Positions 42,252 through 52,035 are shown, numbered from the stretch's first letter. The stretch is DNA of 64,000 nucleotides from Hymenobacter sp. APR13 (GCF_000737515.1 NZ_CP006587.1:3467001-3531000); one strand, 5' to 3'. Numbers and translations: made by a program. Notes: generated by a model from the letters alone, not told the origin.

Positions 42252-43559
42252 TCAGCGGGCCAGCCGGATACCCGTAAACTGCCAGCGCTTGTCGGCGTGG
42301 AAGAAGTTGCGGTACGTGAGGCGAATATGGCTGACCGGCGTGGCGCAGGAGCCCCCGCGCAGCACCAGCTGGTTGATCATAAACTTGCCATTGTACTCGC
42401 CCAGCGCGCCGGCGGCCCGCACGTAGCCGGGGTAGGGGTGGTAGGCCGAGTAGGTCCACTCCCAGGCGTCACCGAGCAGCTGGTGGCAGCGGGTCGGGTC
42501 GGCGTCGGTGGGCAGGGGCTGCGGGTCGAGCAGGTTGCTTTCCAGGAAGGTGCCGTGGGTGGGCGTGGCCCCGAAGTAGCGGGCGGCCACTTCCCACTCG
42601 GGCTCGGTGGGCAGGCGTGCCCCGGCCCAGTGGGCGTAGGCATCGGCCTCGTAGAAGCTGACGTGCGTGACGGGCGCGGCCATATTCACGGGTTGCAGGC
42701 CGTGGTGCGTGAAACGGTGCCACTGGCCCTCGTGCAGCGTCCAGTAGAGCGGCGCTTCCCAGCCTTGGGTCTGCACCAAATCCCAGCCTTCGCCCAACCA
42801 GTAGCGGAAATCCTGGTAGCCGCCGGCTTCCATGAAAGCCAGGTACTCGCCGTTGGTTACGAGGCGGTTCTGCAGCTCGAAGTCAGGCGTCAGCACGTCG
42901 TGGGGTGCCTGCTCGTTGTCGAAGCAGAAGCCCGAGCCCTCGTAGCCGATGCGCGACACGCCGCCCGGCACCGGCAGCCACGCCACGGCCGGCGCAGCCG
43001 GAGCGGCAACCGGGGCGGCCGAAGCCGGCAGGTAGGCCGGGGCCAGCGGGCTGGTGCTCAGGATGTATTTGATGTCGGTGGCCAGCAGCTCCTGGTGCTG
43101 CTGCTCGTGCTGCAAACCCAACTCAAACAGCTCCCGGAAGGTGTCGGGCAGCGTGTCGGGCAGCGTGTCGGCCAGCTCCAGCAGGCGGGCCATCTGGGCA
43201 TCGACGTGGGCGCGGTAGCTGTACACGTCGGCTAGCGCGGGGCGGGAGAGAGTGCCCCGGTCGGCGCGGTTCACGCGCGAGCCCAGCGAGTTGTAGTAGG
43301 AGTTGAACAGGAAGGCGTACTCCGGATGGTAAACGCTGTAGCCGGGCAGGTAGGCCTTGAGCAGAAACGTCTCGAAAAACCACGTAACGTGGGCCATGTG
43401 CCACTTGGGTGGGCTCACATCAATCATGGGCTGCACCACGGTGTCTTCGGGCAGCAGCGGCTGGCAGAGCAGCACGGTGCGCTGGCGAACCTGCTGGTAG
43501 CGGTGGGCCAGCGAAGCGGCGGAAACGGCCGCGGGAGCAGCCAGGAGGGTAGTAGACAT
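42252..43559 (-). CDS. egtB: Ergothioneine biosynthesis protein EgtB
   Basis: A 435-residue non-haem iron sulfoxide synthase that joins hercynine to a thiol donor. The N-terminal DinB-like domain supplies the iron His residues: WHMAHVTWFFE and LGLQHEQQHQELLATDIKY. The C-terminal FGE-sulfatase domain starts near 190 (VPGGVSRIGYEGSGFCFDNE) and ends with RLTYRNFFHADKRWQFTGIR. A 12-base unit is repeated three times at 43141-43176, giving a TLPDTLPDT loop. It is the first gene of an egtB-egtD pair. Confidence 0.94.
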   Translation of the reverse strand: MSTTLLAAPAAVSAASLAHRYQQVRQRTVLLCQPLLPEDTVVQPMIDVSPPKWHMAHVTWFFETFLLKAYLPGYSVYHPEYAFLFNSYYNSLGSRVNRADRGTLSRPALADVYSYRAHVDAQMARLLELADTLPDTLPDTFRELFELGLQHEQQHQELLATDIKYILSTSPLAPAYLPASAAPVAAPAAPAVAWLPVPGGVSRIGYEGSGFCFDNEQAPHDVLTPDFELQNRLVTNGEYLAFMEAGGYQDFRYWLGEGWDLVQTQGWEAPLYWTLHEGQWHRFTHHGLQPVNMAAPVTHVSFYEADAYAHWAGARLPTEPEWEVAARYFGATPTHGTFLESNLLDPQPLPTDADPTRCHQLLGDAWEWTYSAYHPYPGYVRAAGALGEYNGKFMINQLVLRGGSCATPVSHIRLTYRNFFHADKRWQFTGIRLAR

Positions 43560-43640
43560 AGCGGGAAGAGTAGGGCCGGGTACTTAACTGGATTTGCGCG
43601 CCGTGGGTTTTGGGCGGTCCGCACCACCCGTATAGAACAA

Positions 43641-43680
43641 CCCCAGCCGGGGCGTCGGTATTTACCGCACAGAGCTGGGG
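43641..43680. other. Hairpin in the egtB/KGG divergent spacer
   Basis: CCCCAGC (43641-43647) pairs with GCTGGGG (43674-43680) around a 26-base loop that can fold further. It lies in the 265-base region upstream of both divergent genes, where no clear TAnnTTTG element was found. Its role is unknown. Confidence 0.35.
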
Positions 43681-43824
43681 ATTAATAGCGGAGCTCCTCC
43701 GTAGTAAGTGGTATTTTATGGTCGACACAGCGAATTAAGGCACTAAAAGACCGCCATCAAGGCTCTGGTTTGCGTTGTTTCGGTTGATCAAAAAGTTCGT
43801 CAGTTTTAGCAACCATCGAAGCGT

Positions 43825-44070
43825 ATGCAAGTCTCTGCCCTCACAAAATCTACCACCAAATCCACCTCAACTCCAGCGGCCACCGAGCCCAAGACCAAGC
43901 GTCCGCGGGGCTTCGCGTCTATGGACCCCGAGATGCAGCGCCGCATTGCCAGCGAAGGCGGCAAGGCCTCGCACCTGAGCGGCCGTGGGCACCGTTTCAC
44001 CTCAGAAGAAGCCCGTGCCGCTGGCCGCAAAGGAGGCCAGGCCACCCGCCGTCCGCAGCCAGAGGCCTAA
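43825..44070 (+). CDS. KGG repeat stress protein
   Basis: An 81-residue hydrophilic protein with two KGG-type repeats: GFASMDPEMQRRIASEGGKA and HRFTSEEARAAGRKGGQA, as in Con-10/YciG/GsiB-like general stress proteins. The first 30 residues are Thr/Ser/Lys-rich and disordered. It is probably induced under stress or in stationary phase, as in other bacteria. It is a single-gene unit with a terminator. The divergent neighbour is egtB. Confidence 0.88.
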   Translation: MQVSALTKSTTKSTSTPAATEPKTKRPRGFASMDPEMQRRIASEGGKASHLSGRGHRFTSEEARAAGRKGGQATRRPQPEA

Positions 44071-44111
44071 GTAGCCGGCGCACCGCTACGCTACCCGCAT
44101 TATTATGTATG

Positions 44112-44156
44112 AAAGCCCGCTCCTGGCACTAGTCAGGAGCGGGCTTCCGCTTTTTG
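44112..44156 (+). terminator. Terminator after the KGG gene
   Basis: AAGCCCGCTCCTG (about 44113-44125) pairs with CAGGAGCGGGCTT (44134-44146), followed by CCGCTTTTTG. Confidence 0.88.
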
Positions 44157-44211
44157 CCAGACCGATGCCGCTTTTGCGCGTTATTTGCGGGCCCGTTTCA
44201 TTTGTCTGGTT

Positions 44212-45300
44212 ATGCTTGAGCTGCAGTACTCGCGCCGCACGTTGCGCTTCAACTTTCCGGCCCGCACCTCGCGTGGCGCCCTCACCGAGCATACTGCCTG
44301 GTACCTGCACCTGACCGACACCACCCGGCCCGGCCTCCAGGGCCTGGGCGAAGCTGCCCCGCTAGCCGGCCTCAGCCCCGATTTCCGGCCCGACTTCGAA
44401 GCGCGCCTGCAGGCCTTATGCGTCGCTTTCAATCAGCAGCGTTTCAATGCCGACACCGACTTGGATCCGGTGATAGCGCTATTGGAGCCCGAATGGCCCG
44501 CGTTGCGTTTCGGCCTCGAAACCGCCCTGCTCGATTTGCACCACGGCGGCCGGCGCCAGCTGTTCAGCAACCCTTTCAGCCGCGGTGAGGCCGGCGTGCC
44601 CATCAACGGGCTGGTATGGATGGGCGACGCCGCCTTCATGCGCAGCCAGATCCGCAAGAAGCTCACTGAAGGCTATTCCTGCCTGAAACTCAAAATCGGT
44701 AGCCTCGACTTTGCCACCGAGCTGCAGCTGCTGGCCGAAATCAGGGCCGAAGCCGGCCCCGACGAGCTGACGCTGCGCGTGGATGCCAATGGCGCCTTCA
44801 CCCCGGCCGAGGCCCCCGCCAAGCTGGAGCAACTGGCCCGCTACGCGCTGCATTCCATCGAGCAGCCCATTGCGGCCGGGCAGTGGGCGGCCATGGCCGA
44901 GGTGTGCCGCCACTCGCCGGTACCAGTGGCGCTGGATGAGGAGCTGATTGGTGTGACGGACCTTGCCCGGCAGGCCGAAATGCTGAGCGAAATCCGGCCG
45001 GCATACATCATCCTGAAGCCCACGCTGGTGGGCGGGCTGGCCGCTTCGCTGGCCTGGTGGCAACTGGCCGAGGAGCAGGGCATCAGCTGGTGGCTGACCT
45101 CGGCGCTGGAATCCAATATCGGCCTGAACGCGGTAAGCCAGCTGGCCGGCGAATATGCGCTGCCGGGCTTCCCGCAGGGGTTGGGCACGGGCCAGCTCTA
45201 CCACAACAACCTAGCCGCGCCCCTGCACATCCGGGCCGGCGAGCTGACCTTCGACCCCGCCGGTACCTGGGAGCTGCCGCAGGCGGGCCTGATGGGCTAA
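44212..45300 (+). CDS. menC: o-Succinylbenzoate synthase
   Basis: A 362-residue enolase-superfamily enzyme of menaquinone synthesis. The catalytic Lys pair is in CLKLKIG, the metal ligands in LRVDANGAF, SIEQP and ALDEELI, and the second Lys in AYIILKPTLVGG. The C-terminus is typical (LTSALESNIGLNAVSQLAGE). The start is the ATG of MLELQYSRR. No other men gene is in the window, so the pathway is scattered. Confidence 0.92.
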   Translation: MLELQYSRRTLRFNFPARTSRGALTEHTAWYLHLTDTTRPGLQGLGEAAPLAGLSPDFRPDFEARLQALCVAFNQQRFNADTDLDPVIALLEPEWPALRFGLETALLDLHHGGRRQLFSNPFSRGEAGVPINGLVWMGDAAFMRSQIRKKLTEGYSCLKLKIGSLDFATELQLLAEIRAEAGPDELTLRVDANGAFTPAEAPAKLEQLARYALHSIEQPIAAGQWAAMAEVCRHSPVPVALDEELIGVTDLARQAEMLSEIRPAYIILKPTLVGGLAASLAWWQLAEEQGISWWLTSALESNIGLNAVSQLAGEYALPGFPQGLGTGQLYHNNLAAPLHIRAGELTFDPAGTWELPQAGLMG

Positions 45301-45393
45301 AGCAGGCCGCTGAAGCAGAACATTGAGGCTCGGAAAAACCAGTGCAACAGACAGGTAGTTTTTTGGCTATATTTCCCGGCCTCCCCTGTTTCT

Positions 45394-46680
45394 ATGCCCG
45401 CCCGCTGGTCCTGCTTCCTGCTGTTGCTGCTGCGTGTCGCGCCCGCCGGGGTGTGTCTGCTGCTGCTACTGGGTGCTGCCTCCGGCGCTGTGGCCCAACC
45501 CTCCGACCTGCCGTTTCGCCTGGAAAACCCGAACAAGCGGCAGGTGCGCCTGCCGTTCTACTTCCAGCGCAACCTCATTATTGTGGAGGTGAAGCTGAAC
45601 GGGGCAGGGCCCTACAACTTCCTGCTCGATACCGGGGTGGCTACCTCCATCATCACCGACCCCAGCCTGACCCCGCTGCTGCGCCTGCGGCCCGGGGCCG
45701 AGGTGTACCGGGTGGCGGGTGTGGGCGAGGAGGAGCCGCTCGAAGCCCACTACGCCGACAGCATCCGCGTGACGCTGCCCGGCATTGTGGCACCGGTGCT
45801 GCCGTTTCTGGTGCTTTCCGCCGACGTGCTGAACCTGTCAGGCTACGTGGGCATGCCCATTCACGGCATTCTGGGCTACGACATCTTCCGAAGCTTTGTC
45901 ATCGAAATCGAGCCCAATTCCACCCAACTGGTAGTGCGCACTCCGGCCGGCTACCAGCCTCGCCGCGGCCGCCGCTGGACGCGCGTGCCCCTAACACTGG
46001 AGCGCCGCAAGCCTTACCTGACCGTGCCCGTGGGCATGACCGATTCGCTCACGCTGCCCCTTAAGCTGGTGCTCGATACCGGCGCCGGCCACGCCCTGTC
46101 CATCGAAACCACCTCCGACCCGCGGCTGCAGGTGCCCGAGCAGCGGCTTCGCTCGCAGCTGGGGCGGGGCTTGAGCGGGGCCATCAACGGGTATCTGGGC
46201 CGCGTGCGGAGCCTGCAGCTGGGCCGCTATCAGTTGCGTACGTTGCTCACGTCTTTCCCGGAAGCCAACAGCGCCGCCCTGCGCACCGACGTGCCCCGCA
46301 ACGGCAACATTGGGTTCGAACTGCTTAAGCGCTTTGATCTGGTGATAGACTATTCGCGCCGCGAAGTGTGGCTGCGGCCCAATGCCCTCTACCACGACCC
46401 ATTCGAGCACGATATGTGTGGCCTGGAACTGTTGGCTACCGGCCGCGAATACCGCAACTACATTGTGATGCAGATTGAGGCCGGCTCCCCGGCGGCCCTG
46501 GCTGGCATCCAGCCCAGAGACGAGCTGCTCTCCGTAAACCTGCAGCCAGCCGCCGCCATCAGCCTCACCGAGTTGAGCCGCATCTTCCATTCCGGCAACG
46601 GCCGCATGCTGCTGCTGGTGCTCCGCCGCCCCGATGGCGAGCTGTACACCACCCAGGTACGGTTGCAACGCAAAATATAG
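45394..46680 (+). CDS. Secreted aspartyl protease with PDZ domain
   Basis: A 428-residue exported protein (signal peptide about 1-34). Two retropepsin-like aspartyl protease lobes carry YNFLLDTGVATSIITD and LKLVLDTGAGHALSIE, each with the DTG catalytic motif, so both lobes of the pseudodimer are present. A PDZ-like domain follows (GREYRNYIVMQIEAGSPAAL, AGIQPRDELLSVN). This arrangement is common in Bacteroidota; the substrates are unknown. It converges with the metzincin gene. Confidence 0.92.
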   Translation: MPARWSCFLLLLLRVAPAGVCLLLLLGAASGAVAQPSDLPFRLENPNKRQVRLPFYFQRNLIIVEVKLNGAGPYNFLLDTGVATSIITDPSLTPLLRLRPGAEVYRVAGVGEEEPLEAHYADSIRVTLPGIVAPVLPFLVLSADVLNLSGYVGMPIHGILGYDIFRSFVIEIEPNSTQLVVRTPAGYQPRRGRRWTRVPLTLERRKPYLTVPVGMTDSLTLPLKLVLDTGAGHALSIETTSDPRLQVPEQRLRSQLGRGLSGAINGYLGRVRSLQLGRYQLRTLLTSFPEANSAALRTDVPRNGNIGFELLKRFDLVIDYSRREVWLRPNALYHDPFEHDMCGLELLATGREYRNYIVMQIEAGSPAALAGIQPRDELLSVNLQPAAAISLTELSRIFHSGNGRMLLLVLRRPDGELYTTQVRLQRKI

Positions 46681-46706
46681 CCCCGGCCGCCCCTAAGCAC
46701 GTGGCC

Positions 46707-49256
46707 CTATGGTAGCAGTTCCAGTCGGCCCTGTAGCCGGACGGGCCCGGTCGCCGTCAGCTGCCACACATACAGGCCCGCCGGTACGCCGCGCAGCGGC
46801 AGGGGCGTCTCAGTACCGCCGGCCGCCAGCACCAAAGGCAGGCTTAACACGCGCCGGCCCAGCAGATCGTACAATTCCAGTTGCGCTGGGCCACCCGTGG
46901 GCAGGTAAATGCTGGCGGTAGCCGGCTGGTCGGTTGGCGCGGGGTTCGGCCAGACCTGTACGGCCGCCGCACCGGCCTGTAGCAGCACCGTCCTGACGGC
47001 GGTATAGCTTCCCTCGGGCGCGGCTGCAGTGCTCTGGTCCAGCTGATGCAGGCGCAGGTGCCAGCGGCCCGGGGCCAGGTTGCGCAGCGTGTGCTGATAG
47101 GCGTGCGGCGTGCTGCTGGTGCCTTGTCCCGCTACAAATGCACGGGTGCGGAAGCCGGTTTCGCCGGGCCCCTGCGCCTGCACCTCAAAACCGGCATTGC
47201 GGAGCTCCTGGGCCGTTGTCCAGCGCGCCTCAATTGTGCCGTTGTGCGCCGTGGCCTCAAACGAAGTGAGCGTAACTGGCAGCGGGCCCGCCAGCGTGAT
47301 GTTGGCGTTGTTGATGTCGAAGAAAACCTGGCCGACTGGCTGCACGCGCAGGCGACCGGTGGAAGTGTTCAGGTTGGGCAGCACAATCTGCTGCGAGCCG
47401 TCGTTGGGCGTGGCCGCTGCCAGCAGATACGGGAACGTCAGCCCGCCATCGGCCGAAAACAGGATATTGACGGTGCCCGCGCTGATGGGGGCGGCCGTGG
47501 TGCCGGTCTGGTCCCAGGTGAGCGTGAAAGTGCTGTTGGGGGCCTGCGTGAACGGCGTATTGGCGTTGGTGATGAGAAACGGGTTGACGTCCAGCACAGT
47601 CACCAGCGCTTCGTCGGAGCTTACGCCGCTGCGGTTATCGCGCGCGGTAAGGCGGAAGCGGAGCACGCGGGCCACCTGCGGCAGGATTTCGCCCGTGGTA
47701 GTCGTGCCCGCCAGAATATCGGCCAAGCGCGGAAACGTGCGGCTGGGGCTGGCTCCCGGCGCAAACGAGCGAAACAATGGCGCCGTAGTGCTGGTAGCGG
47801 CGGCGGCCGGGGGCCCGCCGGTGGCCGTGTTGTCGGGGTTGGTTTGCTCCCAGCTGTAAGCCAGCACATCGTTGTTGACGTCGGTGCCCGAGCCGGTCAG
47901 CACAAACGGGGTGCCCCGGGGAATAGTGTAGTCGGGCCCCGCATTCACGCTCGGCGGCGTGTTGCCGGTGCTGCTGGGCTCTGGGCACGTGCTGCCGCCG
48001 CCGGTAGTTATATACGTGCGAATCTCGTCCTGGCTGATGGCGTGGAAGAAGGCATCGGAGCGGGTCTGGATATTGTCGGCGCCGCAGATGCCGGCATAGG
48101 CCATGATGGTGCTGCCCGAGCCCGGCTCAATGGCAGTGGCGTCGTTGCGGTTGCCTCCGCCGCAGCTGCTGGTTTCACTATTGAACGTATGGTTGCCGCC
48201 AAACTGGTGCCCCATTTCGTGGGCCACGTAGTCTACGTAAAAGAAGTCGCCGGTGGGGTTTGCTAGGCCCGTAACGCCACGGGCTTTCTGATTGCGGCTG
48301 TCAGGCGTACCGGTAGTGTTGCGGCACACCACGCCCAGGCCCGCAACGCCGCCCCCGCCCGTGCTGAATACGTGCCCGATATCGTAATTGTCGGCTCCGA
48401 TCAGGTCACGCAACGTGTTGCGGTTCTCTATGAGCATGGCAGAACCGTTGTTGTTGGTGTATGGGTCGGTGGCGGCATCCAGAAAAATCAGAACGGTGTT
48501 GTTGACAATGAGCTGCAGCCGCACGCCTATTTCCTGCTCGTAGATGCCCGTTACGCGGTTTACGGCCGTCGTCATGGCGACCAGCGTGGCGGAGACGGTT
48601 GGGGCGGCGGGCTGACACACCCGCGCGGCATATTCGCCGGTGCAGGCCAGCGCCAGGCGGTAGGTCAGCAGCTGGCTACCGAAAGGCTCAGCCTGCGTGC
48701 GGCCGGCCGTAGTGGTGGGTTCCAGCTGGCCGGTGGTCAGGCAGCGCCAGGTTGGGTCGGGCTGCTGGTCGGCGGCCGCAAAGGCGGCATAGCGGCCCGG
48801 CTCGGCCGGTACGGGGTCCACGAACACCGGTCCCTGGCCGCCTCCGCGCACATAGGCATGGAAGCCCTGCGGCGTAAGGTCAAACCGCCCGGTCACGCCC
48901 GGGCGGGTCAGGCTGCGGCCCGCAAACGTGCGGATGGCTGGGTAGCGTGCCGCTAGTGCCGGATGCAGCACCGGCGTCTGCCACACGCTGAAGGTATCAA
49001 TCCGGCCATCGGGCATCGGCAGCGGCAGTAGTACGCCCCGGCTGGCCTCGGACTCGGCAGGCGCTGCCTGCAACAGGCGCGCCAGGGCTGGCTCATCTAG
49101 CAGCAACGGCCGCGCCTGGCGCAAGGTGGCCGGGAGCAGCTGAGTGGCGCTTTCACGCCACGGTCCGGCGCTAAGCGTGCGTGCCGACCCGGTGGGCTGA
49201 GCTTGTAAGGCGCTTGTCAGCAGCAGCGCAGGCAGCAGGATGGATAATGCTTTCAT
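46707..49256 (-). CDS. T9SS-exported metzincin metalloprotease
   Basis: An 849-residue secreted protease. After the signal peptide (1-19) and a propeptide-like region, the reprolysin-like catalytic domain has zinc motif HEMGHQFGGNHTF and the Met-turn IMAYAGIC. Ig- or fibronectin-like modules follow (about 430-760). The end is a T9SS type A sorting domain: VWPNPAPTD, YDLLGRRVLSL and GLYVWQL. It should be exported through the T9SS whose plug protein is at 9079-10428 and be cell-bound or released. A palindromic operator overlaps its predicted promoter. Confidence 0.94.
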   Translation of the reverse strand: MKALSILLPALLLTSALQAQPTGSARTLSAGPWRESATQLLPATLRQARPLLLDEPALARLLQAAPAESEASRGVLLPLPMPDGRIDTFSVWQTPVLHPALAARYPAIRTFAGRSLTRPGVTGRFDLTPQGFHAYVRGGGQGPVFVDPVPAEPGRYAAFAAADQQPDPTWRCLTTGQLEPTTTAGRTQAEPFGSQLLTYRLALACTGEYAARVCQPAAPTVSATLVAMTTAVNRVTGIYEQEIGVRLQLIVNNTVLIFLDAATDPYTNNNGSAMLIENRNTLRDLIGADNYDIGHVFSTGGGGVAGLGVVCRNTTGTPDSRNQKARGVTGLANPTGDFFYVDYVAHEMGHQFGGNHTFNSETSSCGGGNRNDATAIEPGSGSTIMAYAGICGADNIQTRSDAFFHAISQDEIRTYITTGGGSTCPEPSSTGNTPPSVNAGPDYTIPRGTPFVLTGSGTDVNNDVLAYSWEQTNPDNTATGGPPAAAATSTTAPLFRSFAPGASPSRTFPRLADILAGTTTTGEILPQVARVLRFRLTARDNRSGVSSDEALVTVLDVNPFLITNANTPFTQAPNSTFTLTWDQTGTTAAPISAGTVNILFSADGGLTFPYLLAAATPNDGSQQIVLPNLNTSTGRLRVQPVGQVFFDINNANITLAGPLPVTLTSFEATAHNGTIEARWTTAQELRNAGFEVQAQGPGETGFRTRAFVAGQGTSSTPHAYQHTLRNLAPGRWHLRLHQLDQSTAAAPEGSYTAVRTVLLQAGAAAVQVWPNPAPTDQPATASIYLPTGGPAQLELYDLLGRRVLSLPLVLAAGGTETPLPLRGVPAGLYVWQLTATGPVRLQGRLELLP

Positions 49257-49269
49257 ATGCAGTGCGGCG

Positions 49270-49288
49270 TGTATATTGCAAATATACA
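49270..49288 (-). promoter_or_regulatory. Palindromic operator over the metzincin promoter
   Basis: TGTATATTGCAAATATACA is an 8-3-8 perfect palindrome. On the minus strand it contains TATATTTG (49279-49286), a full TAnnTTTG match 22 bases before the metzincin ATG. A factor bound here would cover the -7 element. The region upstream is unusually AT-rich (about 49289-49340). Confidence 0.6.
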
Positions 49289-49493
49289 ATTTAATTATAC
49301 TAATATAAAATATGTTTATATAAAGTGTAATGGATTGTGCATGACAAGTGGAATCAGCGCCAATCTGCCGGTCTGCCTGCCGTCAGGTGTCCTGGATTTG
49401 CCCTGGCGCGTAAAATGCCTACATTAGAAGCCCGCCGCCACCCGGCGCTGGCTATTCCGGTTTATCCTCTCTGCCCGCCCATTCCGCTTCCCG

Positions 49494-50657
49494 ATGCCCA
49501 CGGCTACCACGCCCGCCGCGCTGCCCCAGCCGCCTCCCGCCATCCAAGCCAACCAGCACATCTACTCCGATTATTTTGAGGAAGACTTCGTGCAAACCCT
49601 CGACAACAACATTCTGCAGCTGCTGGATGCTGTATGGTTTCGCTCGGAACTGGTAGGATTCGAAGATTTTCCGGAGCGCAACGACCCGGATGTGCCCCTG
49701 ATCTTTGCCTCCAACCACTCGGGCATGGCTTTCCCCTGGGATGCCATTGTGGCCTTGGCGCACATGTGGCGTACCCTGCCGGGCCAGCGCGGGCTGCCCC
49801 GGCCGCTGTCGGCGCCGCTGCTCTCGCAGTCCACGCTCATGAACCCGTTTCAGGTGAAGGACTTCTGGAAGAAGTGCGGCTGCGTGGATGCCACCACGCT
49901 CAACTTCGAGACGATGATGTACTACCAGGACCACAACCTGATGCTGTACCCGGAGGGCGTGCCGGGCATCGGGAAGGGGTTCAACAAAAAGTACGAGTTG
50001 CAGCGCCTGGCTTCCAGCATGGTGCGCCACAGCATCACGCACCGCACCGATGTGGTACCGTTCTACACCATCAACGGCGAATACCTCAACCCCTACGCCT
50101 ACAGCTGGCCCTGGCTCAACAACCTGAGCAAGAAAATCGGGATTCCGTTTATTCCGCTGGGCCCCATTGTGCTGCTGGTGCTGCTGCAGCCGTGGTCGTT
50201 CTACATGGCCTATCCGGCCAAGCTCACGTTTGTGCTGGGCTCGCGCATCCGGCCCTATGAGATGCTCGACAAGGACCCCGCCGACATGACGCGCGAAGAC
50301 TACACGGCCCTCTCGGAAAAGGTGCGGCTGCTCATGCAAACCGAGCTGGACGCCGCCGTGGCCAAACACGGGCAGCAGCCCTACCGCTGGCGCGAGTTGT
50401 GGCAGCGTATGAAGGCCAACTGGCGCTACTTCCCGTTTTTCCTGCCCGTAGCCTGGCCGGCGCTGTTTCAGGAGTTCGAGCGGCTGTACGTACGCGAAGG
50501 CCGCCGCGGCTTCAAGATGCAACTCGACAAGCCGGGCGCCTGGCTCCGGATGGTGTGGCGCAATCCGTTCACTTTGTCCTTTTTTATCCCGATTCTGGGC
50601 TGGATTCCGATTGCCATCCGCGGCTACCGTGGCCACCGCATCGGCGAAAAGCCATAA
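49494..50657 (+). CDS. Glycerolipid acyltransferase (PlsC/LPLAT-like)
   Basis: A 387-residue membrane-associated protein. The acyltransferase motif FASNHSGMAFPWDAIV resembles the NHSG-type motif of diacylglycerol and LPLAT acyltransferases, and LMLYPEGVPGIGKG is the second (EGV) motif. Two hydrophobic segments (FIPLGPIVLLVLLQPWSFYM and FTLSFFIPILGWIPIAI) suggest membrane anchoring. The acyl acceptor is unknown. An HSL-type hydrolase gene follows on the same strand after 252 bases. Confidence 0.88.
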   Translation: MPTATTPAALPQPPPAIQANQHIYSDYFEEDFVQTLDNNILQLLDAVWFRSELVGFEDFPERNDPDVPLIFASNHSGMAFPWDAIVALAHMWRTLPGQRGLPRPLSAPLLSQSTLMNPFQVKDFWKKCGCVDATTLNFETMMYYQDHNLMLYPEGVPGIGKGFNKKYELQRLASSMVRHSITHRTDVVPFYTINGEYLNPYAYSWPWLNNLSKKIGIPFIPLGPIVLLVLLQPWSFYMAYPAKLTFVLGSRIRPYEMLDKDPADMTREDYTALSEKVRLLMQTELDAAVAKHGQQPYRWRELWQRMKANWRYFPFFLPVAWPALFQEFERLYVREGRRGFKMQLDKPGAWLRMVWRNPFTLSFFIPILGWIPIAIRGYRGHRIGEKP

Positions 50658-50909
50658 CATCGCCGCTGTACGTAGCCGCCTCACAACGCCCGGTTGCCCG
50701 ATGCGGGAAGCCTGGTTCCACGGCATCAGCGGCATCGGCCACAAGAGTGGCCGTTTCGGGGGCTGCCGGCGGTTGCGTTTTTCGGGTAGAGTTTAAGTAA
50801 ATCAGTATCTTATCGTTGCCGCAGTGCGTATCTGGCATTGTGGTGGTGGAAGGCCTCGGCATCCCATCGTCCTGCTCCGATTTCCGCCCAATTCCTACGT
50901 GCTTTCCTG

Positions 50910-51896
50910 ATGCCTTCTCCTCAGCACCTGCTGCTCAAGCAGTTTCTGGCGGCTGCCACTGGCCCGCTCGCCCGGCAGCGCCCCCGCCTCACCACCATGC
51001 GGCTGGCCGTAGAAGCGGCCTCCCTGTTTCAGTTTGTGCCCTGGAATGTGTTTCTGGAAGAAACCGATGTGGAAGGAATGGCGGCCGAATGGTTGCGGCC
51101 GGCCGGTGCGCCCGCCGAGCGGGTGCTGCTGTATCTGCACGGCGGTGGCTACGTGCTGGGTTCCCTGAACACGCACCGCTCCCTGGTGGGCGCGCTGGCC
51201 CGCAGCTGCCAGCTTAACACACTGGCCATCAACTACCGAAAAGCCCCCGAGTACCCGTTCCCGGCCGCTCTTGAAGATGCCCGGCTGGCTTATGACTGGC
51301 TGTTGGCCGAAGGGTACGCCCCGCACAACATCATGGTAGCCGGTGACTCGGCCGGAGGTGGGCTGGCCCTGGCGCTGCTGCTGCACCTGCGCGACGCCGG
51401 CCAGCGGCTGCCCGCCGCCGCCATTGGCCTCTCGCCCTGGACCGACTTGGTGCTGCCCACCGCCACGCTCCGGCAGGTGTGCCGCGAAGAAAGCCAGCTG
51501 CTTGAGGCCCTCGAAATCCGGGGCTGGGGCGGCATGTACGCCCACGAGACGCCGTTGGCTCACCCGCTGCTCTCGCCGGTGCGCGCCCAGCTGCACGATC
51601 TGCCGCCGCTCCTAATTCAGATTTCCGACGCTGAAGTGCTGCACGACGATGTAGTGCATTTCACGCAGAAGGCCCGGGCCGCGGGCGTACCGGTCACGCT
51701 GCAGGTGTTTGGCGGGCTGGTGCACTGGTGGCACCTGTTCTGGCGCTTCGTGCCGGAGGCGCGGCAGGCGCTAGCGCAGGTCGGAGACTTTGTGCGAGGC
51801 GTATGGGCGGCCCAGGAGGCAGCTAGGGCCGCTGCCGGCCGGGCCCGCCAGCAGGCCCGGCCGGCAGCGTCATACCGCCCACGGCCGCAGATATAG
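50910..51896 (+). CDS. Alpha/beta hydrolase, HSL family
   Basis: A 328-residue esterase/lipase. The oxyanion motif YLHGGGYVLGS and the nucleophile motif VAGDSAGGGLALALLL are typical of the hormone-sensitive lipase family. The acid is probably the Asp in ISDAEVLHDD, and the His is in GLVHWWHLFW. The C-terminal 40 residues are Ala/Arg-rich and disordered. The start is the ATG of MPSPQHLLL. Substrate unknown. Confidence 0.9.
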   Translation: MPSPQHLLLKQFLAAATGPLARQRPRLTTMRLAVEAASLFQFVPWNVFLEETDVEGMAAEWLRPAGAPAERVLLYLHGGGYVLGSLNTHRSLVGALARSCQLNTLAINYRKAPEYPFPAALEDARLAYDWLLAEGYAPHNIMVAGDSAGGGLALALLLHLRDAGQRLPAAAIGLSPWTDLVLPTATLRQVCREESQLLEALEIRGWGGMYAHETPLAHPLLSPVRAQLHDLPPLLIQISDAEVLHDDVVHFTQKARAAGVPVTLQVFGGLVHWWHLFWRFVPEARQALAQVGDFVRGVWAAQEAARAAAGRARQQARPAASYRPRPQI

Positions 51897-52027
51897 TTGC
51901 CGGATGGCTGGTCAGGATCTACCAATACTGCGCATTTTTGATACCTCAGAATCGTTTTTTAGTAGAGTCCGATGTCCATTGGTATAAATTTTCAAACCTC
52001 ATATCCAACTATATAGCGGCGTTTTCG

Positions 52028-52035
52028 TAGGTTTG
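52028..52035 (+). promoter_or_regulatory. -7 element (TAGGTTTG) of the phasin/H1-like gene
   Basis: TAGGTTTG fits TAnnTTTG, 100 bases before the ATG at 52136, in an AT-rich spacer. Confidence 0.5.
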
